Below, piece after piece: positions 1-7,054 of a DNA stretch of 64,000 nt (within the stretch, counting starts at the first letter, position 1; every line of letters begins with the position of its first letter). This DNA comes from Colwellia psychrerythraea 34H (GTDB lineage Bacteria > Pseudomonadota > Gammaproteobacteria > Enterobacterales > Alteromonadaceae), in the NCBI RefSeq assembly GCF_000012325.1, contig NC_003910.7:3100001-3164000 (forward strand), in the 5' to 3' direction. Under the pieces are notes generated by a model, which saw only the letters and a program-made list of their open reading frames with translations, was not told the origin of the DNA and did no database searches. The translations under genes and the position numbers were made by a program.

Positions 1-23
1 TAGCGGCACCATATAATATGAAG

Positions 24-58
24 AAGCCGTTTTACTTTATTGTAAAGCGGCTTTTTTA
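24..58 (+). terminator. Rho-independent terminator
   Basis: A 12-bp stem (24-35 with 42-53, one G-T pair) is followed by a run of T. It would end a rightward transcript entering from outside the window. Confidence 0.75.
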
Positions 59-170
59 TTGCCTGTCATATCAAGATGTTAGTCACTAACCCTTGTTCCC
101 AAATAGCTAAATAACTAATACCCTATCACTGAATACTTAAGAAAATTCTCTCAAAGGATCTCCAATTTAC

Positions 171-207
171 TACGGACGTCCGTAATTGTCACTACGGACG
201 TTTTTAT
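171..207 (+). terminator. Possible terminator with an alternative hairpin
   Basis: ACGTCCGTA (176-184) pairs with TACGGACGT (193-201), followed by TTTTATT, giving a terminator-like hairpin. A second upstream copy TACGGAC (171-177) forms a self-palindrome TACGGACGTCCGTA (171-184) that would compete for the same middle strand. The rest of 59-299 shows no gene. Confidence 0.4.
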
Positions 208-299
208 TAGCCTTCAAATGAAATACACGAAATATATTTGAGGCTAAACTTTAACAAATACAAACAAAGTAAAACACCTTAGTAAATGTCATGAGTTGC

Positions 300-365
300 C
301 ACATTCGAGACATTAGCTTTTAAAGACAATCAATACTTCGGATTAGGTTTTGTATCGATAACGCC
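300..365. repeat. Distal border of cassette array 1
   Basis: This segment matches 58485-58551 at its two ends and in the middle: CACATTCGAGACATTAG, then CGGATTAG, then TTGTATCGATAACGCC, with a diverged interior. In both places it lies immediately beyond the last attC of a leftward cassette array. It is therefore the shared distal edge of the two arrays, possibly the outer half of an attI-like site. Confidence 0.7.
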
Positions 366-430
366 GTAATAAGCGGAAAATTACTGTTGGCTAAAATGTT
401 TGAGGCACGAAAACAGCCAACTGTAAATTT
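356..430 (-). repeat. attC site, outer half (split by IS)
   Basis: The core ATAAC at 358-362 is followed by GCC and the self-complementary arms GTTGGCT and AGCCAAC, typical of the attC hairpin. The site is interrupted after position 430 by an IS3-family element and resumes at 1700. It belongs to the UPF0158 cassette, whose gene reads leftward. Confidence 0.75.
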
Positions 431-464
431 TGATCTTCCCCCGATAAAACGGACACATTTTATT

Positions 465-1352
465 TTACGCTGCCAGGGCTTCATATTCTATTGGAGAACA
501 ATAGTTTATCCCTGAATGCATCCTCGAAACATTGTAGTATTTGTTAATGTAGTTGCCAAGTGTTCCGCGCAGTTCTTTATCACTTTTAAACACATTACCA
601 CGAATAACTTCCGTCTTCATTGAATGGAAAAATGACTCCATATGCGCATTATCAGTACATTTTCCAGCTCTACTCAAACTATGAGTGATCCCATGTCGTT
701 TCAATGCTTTCTGGTAAATGTGCCCACGATATTCTACGCCTCTATCAGTGTGGAGCATTAAGTCACCGGATGGTTTGCGTTTCTTAACTGCATTTTGCAA
801 TGTACGCTTGGTCACTTCCATCGTCCTACTTTTATCCAAACTCCAGCTAATAATGCGCCGTGAATATAAATCCATGATGACCGACAAATAACGCCATACG
901 CCTTTAACTTTCAAATATGTGACATCAGCTACCCAGACCTTATCTTTAGCCAATGGGACTTCGCCATCAGGTCGTAAGTTTTTACCTGTCGTTAGGAAGC
1001 GTTTATAAAAGGCTGAACGTGTCGTCACGCGCATCACTCTGGCAACCAAACCAAGCGCACGATACAAACGTTCGACACGTTTTTTACCTATGTTGTACCC
1101 TTGCTTTTGTAAGGCCTTAAATATTCGAGGGCTCCCATATCGTCCTATATTCTCTTTGAAAATTTGCTGTATTTTATGTTTAAGCTCAACATCTTCTATG
1201 GCTATAGCACTCGGTTGGCGCTCACGCCAGTCATAATAACCACTTTTAGATACATCAAAAAACGTCAGTAATCGCGTAACTTTTATGTCGGCTCTGAGTT
1301 TTTCGATGAATCGATATCGACTTGATGTTCCTCTGCAAGAAACCGTTGCCAC
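465..1352 (-). CDS. IS3-family transposase OrfB (DDE integrase domain)
   Basis: This is the catalytic half of an IS3-family transposase, 295 residues. It has an HTH_21-like N-terminal region followed by an rve DDE domain. The catalytic residues are visible as VADVTYL, LHTDRG and MESFFHSMK. The first codon is a GTG directly after the slippery A6G run, so the protein is probably made only as an OrfAB fusion by -1 frameshifting rather than from its own start. No frameshift or stop interrupts the frame, so the element could be active. Confidence 0.92.
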   Translation of the reverse strand: MATVSCRGTSSRYRFIEKLRADIKVTRLLTFFDVSKSGYYDWRERQPSAIAIEDVELKHKIQQIFKENIGRYGSPRIFKALQKQGYNIGKKRVERLYRALGLVARVMRVTTRSAFYKRFLTTGKNLRPDGEVPLAKDKVWVADVTYLKVKGVWRYLSVIMDLYSRRIISWSLDKSRTMEVTKRTLQNAVKKRKPSGDLMLHTDRGVEYRGHIYQKALKRHGITHSLSRAGKCTDNAHMESFFHSMKTEVIRGNVFKSDKELRGTLGNYINKYYNVSRMHSGINYCSPIEYEALAA

Positions 1353-1645
1353 TTTTTTAGGATATACAGCTCCTCCTTGAGTGCTTTATTTTCACGTTCA
1401 AGTTGCTGTTCTTTGGTCAGTACTTTTTTGGCTTTTGATTGCCCTGCCACTTTTTTTCGTTTATCCACCACAATGATCCCTTCACGATATTCTTTTCGCC
1501 ATCGTGACAGCATAAATGGGTGTATGTCGAGTTTTTCAGCGACAGATTTGATTGTGACGCCGACAACAAAACTCAGTTGAACAGCATTGACTTTAAAGTC
1601 GTTTGAATACTTCCAAGTTCGTCTTGGATTGTTGTACTTTGGCAT
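1283..1645 (-). CDS. IS3-family transposase OrfA (HTH DNA-binding)
   Basis: A 120-residue protein with an N-terminal helix-turn-helix of the HTH_Tnp_1 type (the region around DIHPFMLSRWRKEYREG) and a C-terminal leucine-rich coiled coil (EQQLERENKALKEELYILKKW) that overlaps orfB. The ATG at 1645 is preferred over the upstream in-frame codon at 1657 because GAGG lies a few bases upstream. The frame-0 reading through AAAAAAG gives the short OrfA; slipping back one base enters orfB. Confidence 0.9.
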   Translation of the reverse strand: MPKYNNPRRTWKYSNDFKVNAVQLSFVVGVTIKSVAEKLDIHPFMLSRWRKEYREGIIVVDKRKKVAGQSKAKKVLTKEQQLERENKALKEELYILKKWQRFLAEEHQVDIDSSKNSEPT

Positions 1646-1699
1646 AAGACACCTCATCTTTAGTTAGATTTTGGTGTCCGTTAAAGCGGGGGAACTTCA

Positions 1700-1726
1700 T
1701 TGTCCTTGTTAATGCGCTTGTTAGCT
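1700..1726 (-). repeat. attC site, inner half (split by IS)
   Basis: TTGTCCTT...CTTGTTAGCT matches the end of the intact attC at 2167-2269, with core GTTAGCT at 1720-1726. Together with 356-430 it makes one complete attC. Confidence 0.75.
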
Positions 1727-1731
1727 GCTGA

Positions 1732-2139
1732 TTATATAATACCTTGCTCTGTACACCATTCTCGTAATGCATCTTCAGTGTGCTTTGCATCAAATTTATA
1801 CCACTCTTCAATTTTACCAGCGCTCTCTAGTAAAGATTTAAACCTTGCATAGGCACCTTTACGATTGAACATTGAACGTACTTTTTCATATTCTGTCGGT
1901 AAGTATTCTAGAGTAAAATCGAAAGCGAGATTATTGCCAAGATTCAATTCATTTTTATGAGGAATGGTCAAATATTTTTCATCATTAATATCGTCTGGTA
2001 GTTCCTCTTCATTGTCACCAAATTCAGAATAAAAATACGTTCTTCCTGACTCTTTACAAATATACCCCTCATGATCGAACGGAGAACCAAAATTAACTAA
2101 CTCAAATAGCTCTAAAACATCGTTAAATTTAATATTCAT
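1732..2139 (-). CDS. UPF0158 family protein (gene cassette)
   Basis: A 135-residue soluble protein that I recognise as UPF0158. The family pattern is visible: acidic GDNEEELPDDIND, then IPHKNELNLG, then RKGAYARFKSLL, then EWCTEQG near the C terminus. No function is established. The start is supported by AGAGG seven bases upstream. The gene lies between two attC sites in the orientation expected of an integron cassette, with a short leader of about 28 bases after the recombination core. UPF0158 genes are common cargo of chromosomal cassette arrays, which fits the location. Confidence 0.8.
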   Translation of the reverse strand: MNIKFNDVLELFELVNFGSPFDHEGYICKESGRTYFYSEFGDNEEELPDDINDEKYLTIPHKNELNLGNNLAFDFTLEYLPTEYEKVRSMFNRKGAYARFKSLLESAGKIEEWYKFDAKHTEDALREWCTEQGII

Positions 2140-2166
2140 GCCGACCTCTGATTGATTTCACTAAGC

Positions 2167-2269
2167 AGCTAACGCCTAAATAACAGGCTAAGTAATGGTT
2201 GACTAAAATTGTGTAGCGAAGCGAAACGTAGCCAACCATTACGTGTCCTTGTTTATTTACTTGTTAGGT
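2167..2269 (-). repeat. Intact attC site
   Basis: AGCTAAC (2167-2173) and GTTAGGT (2263-2269) are the two outer cores. The interior folds on itself through AGTAATGGTTG and CAACCATTACG with an imperfect loop. Total length is about 103 bp. In cassette orientation (minus strand) it follows the lipoprotein gene and precedes the UPF0158 cassette. Confidence 0.85.
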
Positions 2270-2547
2270 TAATTACTAGGTACAAACAGATCCAAAAGAA
2301 ATTCAACCCAAATAAATGTAGTTTCCTTTTTATTAGCATCGGCTCTCAAAGCATCTTTTTTAGCCTGACATTGAGAAAATATTGCATCTGCATCATTACT
2401 TAAAGAGTCATTCTGATTACCATAAGCTATTTTTCTGCATTCATTTATATCAGCTGATTCATTACCAACACTTGCACAAGAAGTAACTAAGAATACAGCA
2501 CATAATAAAGTAGCTTTAATTGAGATAGATCCAAAAGAGGATTTCAA
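2269..2547 (-). CDS. Small lipoprotein, hypothetical (gene cassette)
   Basis: A 92-residue protein of unknown function with an N-terminal hydrophobic segment ending in LVTSC, a lipobox, so it is likely lipidated at that Cys and periplasm-facing. Two further Cys occur in the mature part. The start is a TTG with AGGTGA six bases upstream. That Shine-Dalgarno is part of the attC core GTTAGGT itself, so the ribosome site lies at the recombination junction. The stop codon touches the attC on the other side. I do not recognise a family. Confidence 0.65.
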   Translation of the reverse strand: MKSSFGSISIKATLLCAVFLVTSCASVGNESADINECRKIAYGNQNDSLSNDADAIFSQCQAKKDALRADANKKETTFIWVEFLLDLFVPSN

Positions 2548-2555
2548 TGATATTC

Positions 2556-2630
2556 ACCTAACGCCTCACTAAGAGGCAAAAAATTGTTGGCTAAAATAAG
2601 CGACGAAGGAGCAAAAGCCAACTTTTTTTG
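2556..2630 (-). repeat. attC site, outer half (split by IS)
   Basis: ACCTAAC (2556-2562) starts the site; GTTGGCT and AGCCAAC form the hairpin arms. It is interrupted after 2630 by the second IS3-family element and resumes at 3910. Confidence 0.75.
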
Positions 2631-2664
2631 TGATCTTCCCCCGATAAAGTGGACACCATCCACT

Positions 2665-3552
2665 TTAATTCACCGCCAATTCAAACTCAGCAGGTGTTTT
2701 ATATCCTAAACTTGAATGCAATCGTTGTCTATTGTAAAAATAGTTCATGTAACCTTTTAATTTTGAATGTAATTTATCAGTAGTCGCGAAGACATTCCCT
2801 CTGATTAAATCAGCTTTTAATGAATGAAAAAATGATTCAACTTCAGCATTATCAGTACAACAACCTGGACGGTTCATACTCGCCGTAATGTTATGTTTAA
2901 CTAAGAACTGCTGCACTACATGTGCTCGATATTCAGCGCCTCTGTCAGTATGAAATAACAAGGGTTGTGTCGGTTTACGCTTCTTTATTGCTAGCTGCAG
3001 CGCTTTCAGTGTCAGCGCTGTTGATTTGTTCTGACCAAAAGCCCAACCAATGATACGACGTGAAAATAAATCTAATACAACGGCTAAGTAATACCAGCGC
3101 GATCCTACTTTCAGGTACGTAATATCTCCCGACCATTGCTGATTGATAGCATCAGGCTTACTTATGTTTTTACGATTGTTTTTGATCGCTTTATAAAAGA
3201 ACTTCACCTTAGCTGGCCTGCTATAAGTCTTGAGCGCTCTAGCGCGTAAGCCATTTTCTCGCATCAACCGTGCAACACGCTTCTCACTCGTTGTAATACC
3301 TTCACGCTTTAATGCATGAAATACGCGTGGGCTGCCGTAGGTTTGATGATTGTTATTAAAGACTTGTTTGATATTTAAAAGTAAATCCGCATCATTAATA
3401 GCACGCATTGAACGTGGACGTCGTCGCCATGCATAAAAGCCACTACGAGAGACATCAAGCCATGAGCAAAGGTATTTAACACCTAAGGCTTCTTTGTGTT
3501 TTTCGATGAATCCAAATCGCTCTGATGGACTTCCGCCAGATACCGTTGCCAC
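2665..3552 (-). CDS. IS3-family transposase OrfB (DDE integrase domain)
   Basis: A 295-residue catalytic subunit with the DDE triad in SGDITYLKV, LFHTDRGAEY and EVESFFHSLK. It begins with GTG immediately after the A6G slippery run at 3552-3558, so it is most likely expressed as an OrfAB fusion. Same length and layout as the OrfB of copy A at 465-1352 but clearly diverged in sequence. Confidence 0.92.
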   Translation of the reverse strand: MATVSGGSPSERFGFIEKHKEALGVKYLCSWLDVSRSGFYAWRRRPRSMRAINDADLLLNIKQVFNNNHQTYGSPRVFHALKREGITTSEKRVARLMRENGLRARALKTYSRPAKVKFFYKAIKNNRKNISKPDAINQQWSGDITYLKVGSRWYYLAVVLDLFSRRIIGWAFGQNKSTALTLKALQLAIKKRKPTQPLLFHTDRGAEYRAHVVQQFLVKHNITASMNRPGCCTDNAEVESFFHSLKADLIRGNVFATTDKLHSKLKGYMNYFYNRQRLHSSLGYKTPAEFELAVN

Positions 3553-3857
3553 TTTTTTAGTAAATCATTTTCCATTTTTAAACGGTCGTTTTCTTTTTGC
3601 AGCTGTTTAATTTTATTTAGTTCTTTCTTTGTGGGGATTTTACTCATGAGTTCACTATTGCTCTGATAGTGTTGGTTTTTTTTAAACTTCCCTTCTCGGT
3701 ATTCTTTACGCCAACGGCTTAGCATTAACGGGTGAATATCCAACGCTTGAGCAACATCCTTAGATAACATGTCGTTTCGTAAGCTTAGCTCGACAGCTTT
3801 AATTTTGAAATTAACAGGGTAAAACCACGTCTTTTTAGGTTGGGTATATCTAGGCAT
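3483..3857 (-). CDS. IS3-family transposase OrfA (HTH DNA-binding)
   Basis: A 124-residue protein with an N-terminal helix-turn-helix (DIHPLMLSRWRKEYREG) and a C-terminal coiled coil (KQLQKENDRLKMENDLLKKW). The ATG at 3857 follows a strong GAGGAGG five bases upstream. That ribosome site is inside a perfect hairpin (3863-3884), which would limit translation from transcripts entering the element from outside. It overlaps orfB by 70 bases across the frameshift window. Confidence 0.9.
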   Translation of the reverse strand: MPRYTQPKKTWFYPVNFKIKAVELSLRNDMLSKDVAQALDIHPLMLSRWRKEYREGKFKKNQHYQSNSELMSKIPTKKELNKIKQLQKENDRLKMENDLLKKWQRYLAEVHQSDLDSSKNTKKP

Positions 3858-3862
3858 TTTAG

Positions 3863-3884
3863 CCTCCTCAATGTTATGAGGAGG
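3863..3884 (-). promoter_or_regulatory. Hairpin sequestering the orfA ribosome site
   Basis: CCTCCTCA (3863-3870) and TGAGGAGG (3877-3884) are perfect complements around a 6-base loop. On the minus strand the second arm is the Shine-Dalgarno of orfA. Readthrough RNA would fold and hide it, while a promoter starting within the hairpin would not. This is a known style of IS self-control; here it is inferred from sequence only. Confidence 0.6.
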
Positions 3885-3909
3885 TGTCCACTAAAACGGG
3901 GGAACTTCA

Positions 3910-3935
3910 TTGTCCTTTTAAGTGACTTGTTATGT
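3910..3935 (-). repeat. attC site, inner half (split by IS)
   Basis: TTGTCCTTTTAAGTGACTTG followed by core GTTATGT (3929-3935). With 2556-2630 it makes one attC. The stop codon of the RDD gene lies within this core. Confidence 0.7.
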
Positions 3936-4529
3936 GCCTGTGTAGCTGACTTTTGTTTTAGCCAAGTAGTCATGTAAGCAACGTCTTTGCTTACCAAAAA
4001 TAAACAGTGGATTTACAATGCCTGATATAAACTGTCCAAAAGATGGTATTAAACCGATCAATTGCATTGGTAACATCCGTTTAAAATAAATAGTAGCTAA
4101 ACTTGCTTTTGTACCATCTAAGTTTTCAATACGAATAGACATATAATTTTTGCCAATTGTTTGTCCGTAGTAATATAAAAGATAGCCGTGTAATACCATC
4201 GTAACGAAAACACCATATATAAACAAAATCCCCAGCAGAGATAAAGATGGTTCTTTGAATGAATCAAAGCCTACATAAAATATAACTGGCACTAGTGATA
4301 TGATTCCGATAACACCATCTATAATTGCTGCCATTAACCTATCAGATTTTGTAGCTTTTTCTCCGATATCTTTGGTTGTATCAATTTCTTCAGGAAATTC
4401 AGCTTCTTTTTGACGAATCAAGCCATCTATTTCTTTTGCTCTTTCAGGATAAACATCTCGATCTATTGATTCTGCGGAAGAATAAAGATCATTTAGAGAA
4501 TATGATGAAAAATCTATTTTTGAATCCAT
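3930..4529 (-). CDS. RDD family membrane protein (gene cassette)
   Basis: A 199-residue inner-membrane protein of the RDD family. Residues 1-60 are a charged cytoplasmic region. Transmembrane segments follow at about 65-85, 95-120 and 150-175. The family hallmark is seen as RLMAAIIDGVIG at the first segment and GKNYMSIRIENLDG in the loop. Function is not established for the family. It is the first cassette of array 1; its leader contains AAGGAG but the spacing to ATG is long. The stop codon overlaps the attC core. Confidence 0.75.
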   Translation of the reverse strand: MDSKIDFSSYSLNDLYSSAESIDRDVYPERAKEIDGLIRQKEAEFPEEIDTTKDIGEKATKSDRLMAAIIDGVIGIISLVPVIFYVGFDSFKEPSLSLLGILFIYGVFVTMVLHGYLLYYYGQTIGKNYMSIRIENLDGTKASLATIYFKRMLPMQLIGLIPSFGQFISGIVNPLFIFGKQRRCLHDYLAKTKVSYTGT

Positions 4530-4549
4530 GCTTACGACTACTCCTTGTC

Positions 4550-4703
4550 ACATAACCGCTTATTATGGAGACTTCTCAGTAATGTCCGTCCCATAAATTT
4601 AATTTTATGTGCATTAATATCCCATATTTTCAGTGTCTTATAAACTAAAGATATTTTATTTTTGTTAGGTTTTGGATATTACTGAGACTTCTCAGTAATA
4701 TCC
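4550..4703. repeat. Proximal border of cassette array 1
   Basis: This segment is homologous to 63253-63404 at the equivalent end of array 2. Shared landmarks in order are ACATAAC, TTATTATG, AGAC-TCTCAGTAAT, ATTAATATC, and GGATATTACTGAGA. It lies where attI would be expected in an integron reading leftward. GTTAGGT at 4664-4670 resembles an attC/attI core. No integrase gene is present nearby. Confidence 0.65.
4674..4703. repeat. Palindromic repeat GGATATTACTGAGA
   Basis: GGATATTACTGAGA, a two-base centre CT, then its exact complement: a 30-base perfect palindrome. Shorter copies occur at 4771-4794 and 63381-63404, and half copies at 4567-4583 and 63271-63285. Confidence 0.8.
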
Positions 4704-4770
4704 AACATAGAATTAAAGGCTATTTCAAACAATATCAATTAGTTAGGGTTTAGAAAGATTGATTTGGGTT

Positions 4771-4794
4771 TATTACTGAGACTTCTCAGTAATA
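4771..4794. repeat. Palindromic repeat, second copy
   Basis: TATTACTGAGA + CT + TCTCAGTAATA, 24 bases, perfect arms, about 97 bp from the previous copy. The 340 bases that follow, up to 5134, hold no gene I can support. Confidence 0.8.
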
Positions 4795-5134
4795 TGACAC
4801 AGTCAATCCATTAGAAAATATATCGCAAATATTTTGAAGCTAACTTCCGCTCTGCGCACTGAGGAGTCTTTAGCAACGGTAAATTTTGAACGCGTTTTAT
4901 ATTCACTGTTGATACGAAAGCTTACCTTTCAGGCTAAAAACGGTCGTTGGTAGAGACTTGTCTATAAAACCAGAAACGGGGGCACTGTATCTTGACTGGG
5001 ATTATGCAACATAAGGTTTTAGGTTAAAATCTGCTTCGGATGTTTACTGACAATAAGCGTTTAGCATGTACTGAAAATTAAGGTTAGATTTCTGCTATAG
5101 GAAATCCACCTTCAAACATTATTGCTATTAGAGA

Positions 5135-5656
5135 TTATAGAATTTTACTGCGAGAATAAAATACGCCAATCATCGACAGCAATAATAGAGACAACGTACC
5201 AGGTTCAGGTACGCTAGCGACTTGTACTTGACCTCGAATTTCACCACTAGGCGAAGTGTCTGTATGGATATTGATGTACCACAATCCAGCTAACAAATCT
5301 GCTGCCTGAGCAGTATTGATAGTGTCACTGCCTGACGTTGGATTAGACAACGTTGATATAGCTACTTGCACTCCAGCATTCTGGTTTAGCAAAGCGGGCC
5401 CATGAAAGTGTGCCGCTGTGACATTACCAGTTAAGCCCGACCAGCTTATATCCCAGGAAAATTCATTACTCAGATCATCAAACAGTATGTTTGCCACCCC
5501 CATTCCCAGACTTCCCGTTCCCGTTCCCGCATTGGCTTGAGACCCGTCAATGTTGGCAGTGAATGTAATAAGACCAGCTTGGCTAGGCGGTGAAATTGTG
5601 ACTAGCATAAAGATAAATGTACAAACTAATAGGCGCAGAGGATGTGTAATTTTCAT
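5135..5656 (-). CDS. CHRD domain protein with PEP-CTERM sorting signal
   Basis: A 173-residue exported protein. Residues 1-27 are a Sec signal peptide ending near SQAG. The middle is a CHRD domain, with the typical LTGNVTAAHFHGPA and SGEIRGQV. The C terminus is a PEP-CTERM signal: VPEPG, a hydrophobic stretch, then SRS and basic residues. Such proteins are processed by an exosortase/archaeosortase-type enzyme, which is not in this window. It stands alone, between array 1 and an unrelated gene. A perfect inverted repeat lies about 120 bp upstream of the start (5775-5804). Confidence 0.85.
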   Translation of the reverse strand: MKITHPLRLLVCTFIFMLVTISPPSQAGLITFTANIDGSQANAGTGTGSLGMGVANILFDDLSNEFSWDISWSGLTGNVTAAHFHGPALLNQNAGVQVAISTLSNPTSGSDTINTAQAADLLAGLWYINIHTDTSPSGEIRGQVQVASVPEPGTLSLLLLSMIGVFYSRSKIL

Positions 5657-5774
5657 AATAATTCTCTTTTAATAAAAGTTAGGGGAAAATTGTTACTTCA
5701 TTAGGAAAATAGCCCGTGGGCCTCCAAATTGGCGTTAAACATTACTGGTGAAAAAACAAGCATGTTTTATGCCG

Positions 5775-5804
5775 AACTTATTAATGTATACATATTAATA
5801 AGTT
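5775..5804. promoter_or_regulatory. Inverted repeat upstream of the CHRD gene
   Basis: AACTTATTAAT (5775-5785) and ATTAATAAGTT (5794-5804) are exact complements around 8 bases. It may be an operator or part of a promoter region. Nothing else is visible in 5657-6047. Confidence 0.35.
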
Positions 5805-6047
5805 AACAAAAGAGCAACGGCCTTACTTGCATAACTGTAAAAAAACTCGACAATTACCATCAAGCTTTATCTTCTTTTAGCGACTAGTTGCTTAAAGAAA
5901 AGCTAATAGTTAACGTCAATAATGCGCACCAAGAAGGCCGTGGCAGCAGAACATCATCATGGTCGTTAAAGTTATTATCGAAGGTTCACTAAGGGAACGG
6001 TTAACACCAAAAATTTAAACGGCTTGGGATAGTTGCTTTATGGCTAC

Positions 6048-6713
6048 TTAAACGTTTAACCTGACTCTAGATTCATCATCAATACTAACTAATATTTCTA
6101 TATTATTTAATGTCAAAGCATCTTCGTTGTCGATAATCCTAATCCGCTCACGTATCGGAACCCCTTTTTTGGAACTAATCATTTTATATCCCACGGATTC
6201 CATTTGTTCGGTTAATTGAGTGAGAGTAAATTTAGGTTCAAGCGTTTTTTTTCGCCAATAAATCATTTTTTGTTCTGCGTTCTTTTTCAGTTTTAAATAA
6301 TATTCAGATCTTTTAATGGGGGATAAAATAAGGTTTTCGATGGTTACTGGTGAGTTGGCATTTTTGAGTGTGAAATATTTTCTCTTAATATCAAGTTTAT
6401 CTCGAATCATTTGATAAATATCACCAATATTAACAAGGACTGGTTGGTTAAAACGGCTTAATGTTGCATGAAGCACTGTGGCTTGCTCTCTAGCTTTGGC
6501 ATCTAACTTATAAGTTTTATATTCATCAGCAAATAAGCTTAGGAGGTTTTTTAAGGTGATTGCCTGCTCTTTATCAATAATCACAAGCTTACCTCTTGGG
6601 TTTTCAGAATAAACTGAAAATAGTGGTTCTAACTCATCTAGTGTCAACTCACATTGAAAGCCAGTTCTTAGCCATCTAGATCGAATTTGAGCAGCTCTGG
6701 TTCTGATGTTCAT
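6048..6713 (-). CDS. Hypothetical protein
   Basis: A 221-residue, Lys/Arg-rich soluble protein with no signal peptide or membrane segment. The upstream frame opens with TTG at 6779, but the ATG at 6713 (MNIRTRAAQIRS) is the more likely start; no convincing ribosome site is seen for either. The sequence reads as mixed helix and strand, with internal similarity between ENPRGKLVIIDKEQAITLKNL (about 35-55) and REVRIIDNEDALTLNNIEI-like residues near the C terminus, suggesting a duplicated motif (V/I-I-D-x-E-x-A-x-T-L-x-N). I do not recognise a family. Confidence 0.6.
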   Translation of the reverse strand: MNIRTRAAQIRSRWLRTGFQCELTLDELEPLFSVYSENPRGKLVIIDKEQAITLKNLLSLFADEYKTYKLDAKAREQATVLHATLSRFNQPVLVNIGDIYQMIRDKLDIKRKYFTLKNANSPVTIENLILSPIKRSEYYLKLKKNAEQKMIYWRKKTLEPKFTLTQLTEQMESVGYKMISSKKGVPIRERIRIIDNEDALTLNNIEILVSIDDESRVRLNV

Positions 6714-7054
6714 ATGCTTAGAGTCTGCGGCATAATATAAAATCCTGTTAATAATGTAGTTAAGTACTAATACTACCAATTAAAGCTTTTAACGTAGTGG
6801 CAAAATTAGGGGTTTTACGACTTCATTTGCCACTTTGAAGACAAAATCTATTAGCCGATGTTACTCAAAATCAGGTGTGTTATCGATAGGTAATCGGACA
6901 TAAATATTTGAAAGGTTATGCACGCTATATTCGCAAAGTTGACGTAAGCAATTGAATAACTTAGTGTCAGATAAAGCTTAACAATTAACCCTAACAGAGC
7001 CATCGTTTTGTAGAAATAGCCATCGGCTATAATGACGACAGTCGAAGAGAAATT

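Larger units (their letters stand above)
431..1699 (-). mobile_element. IS3-family insertion sequence, copy A
   Basis: A 1269-bp element bounded by imperfect inverted repeats: TGATCTTCCCCCGATAAAAC on the left, and on the right the complement of TGAAGTTCCCCCGCTTTAAC. It encodes OrfA and OrfB in overlapping frames with an A6G slippery run at 1352-1358. Both frames look intact. It sits inside an attC site. The bases next to the ends (TTT and TTG) allow only a short target duplication of 2-3 bp, which I cannot fix exactly. Confidence 0.9.
2631..3909 (-). mobile_element. IS3-family insertion sequence, copy B
   Basis: A 1279-bp element with inverted ends TGATCTTCCCCCGATAAAGT and TGAAGTTCCCCCGTTTTAGT (the latter read on the minus strand). 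The ends closely resemble those of copy A, but the transposase differs at many positions, so it is a separate IS of the same subgroup. It occupies the same position in its attC as copy A does in its own. Flanking TTG on both sides is consistent with a 3-bp target duplication. Both frames are intact. Confidence 0.9.

Noticed and set aside
4550..4670. A further attC site at the proximal border
   Set aside because: ACATAAC and GTTAGGT are 121 bp apart, but the GTTGGCT/AGCCAAC arms seen in other sites are missing, and the counterpart in array 2 lacks the second core. Listed as a border instead.
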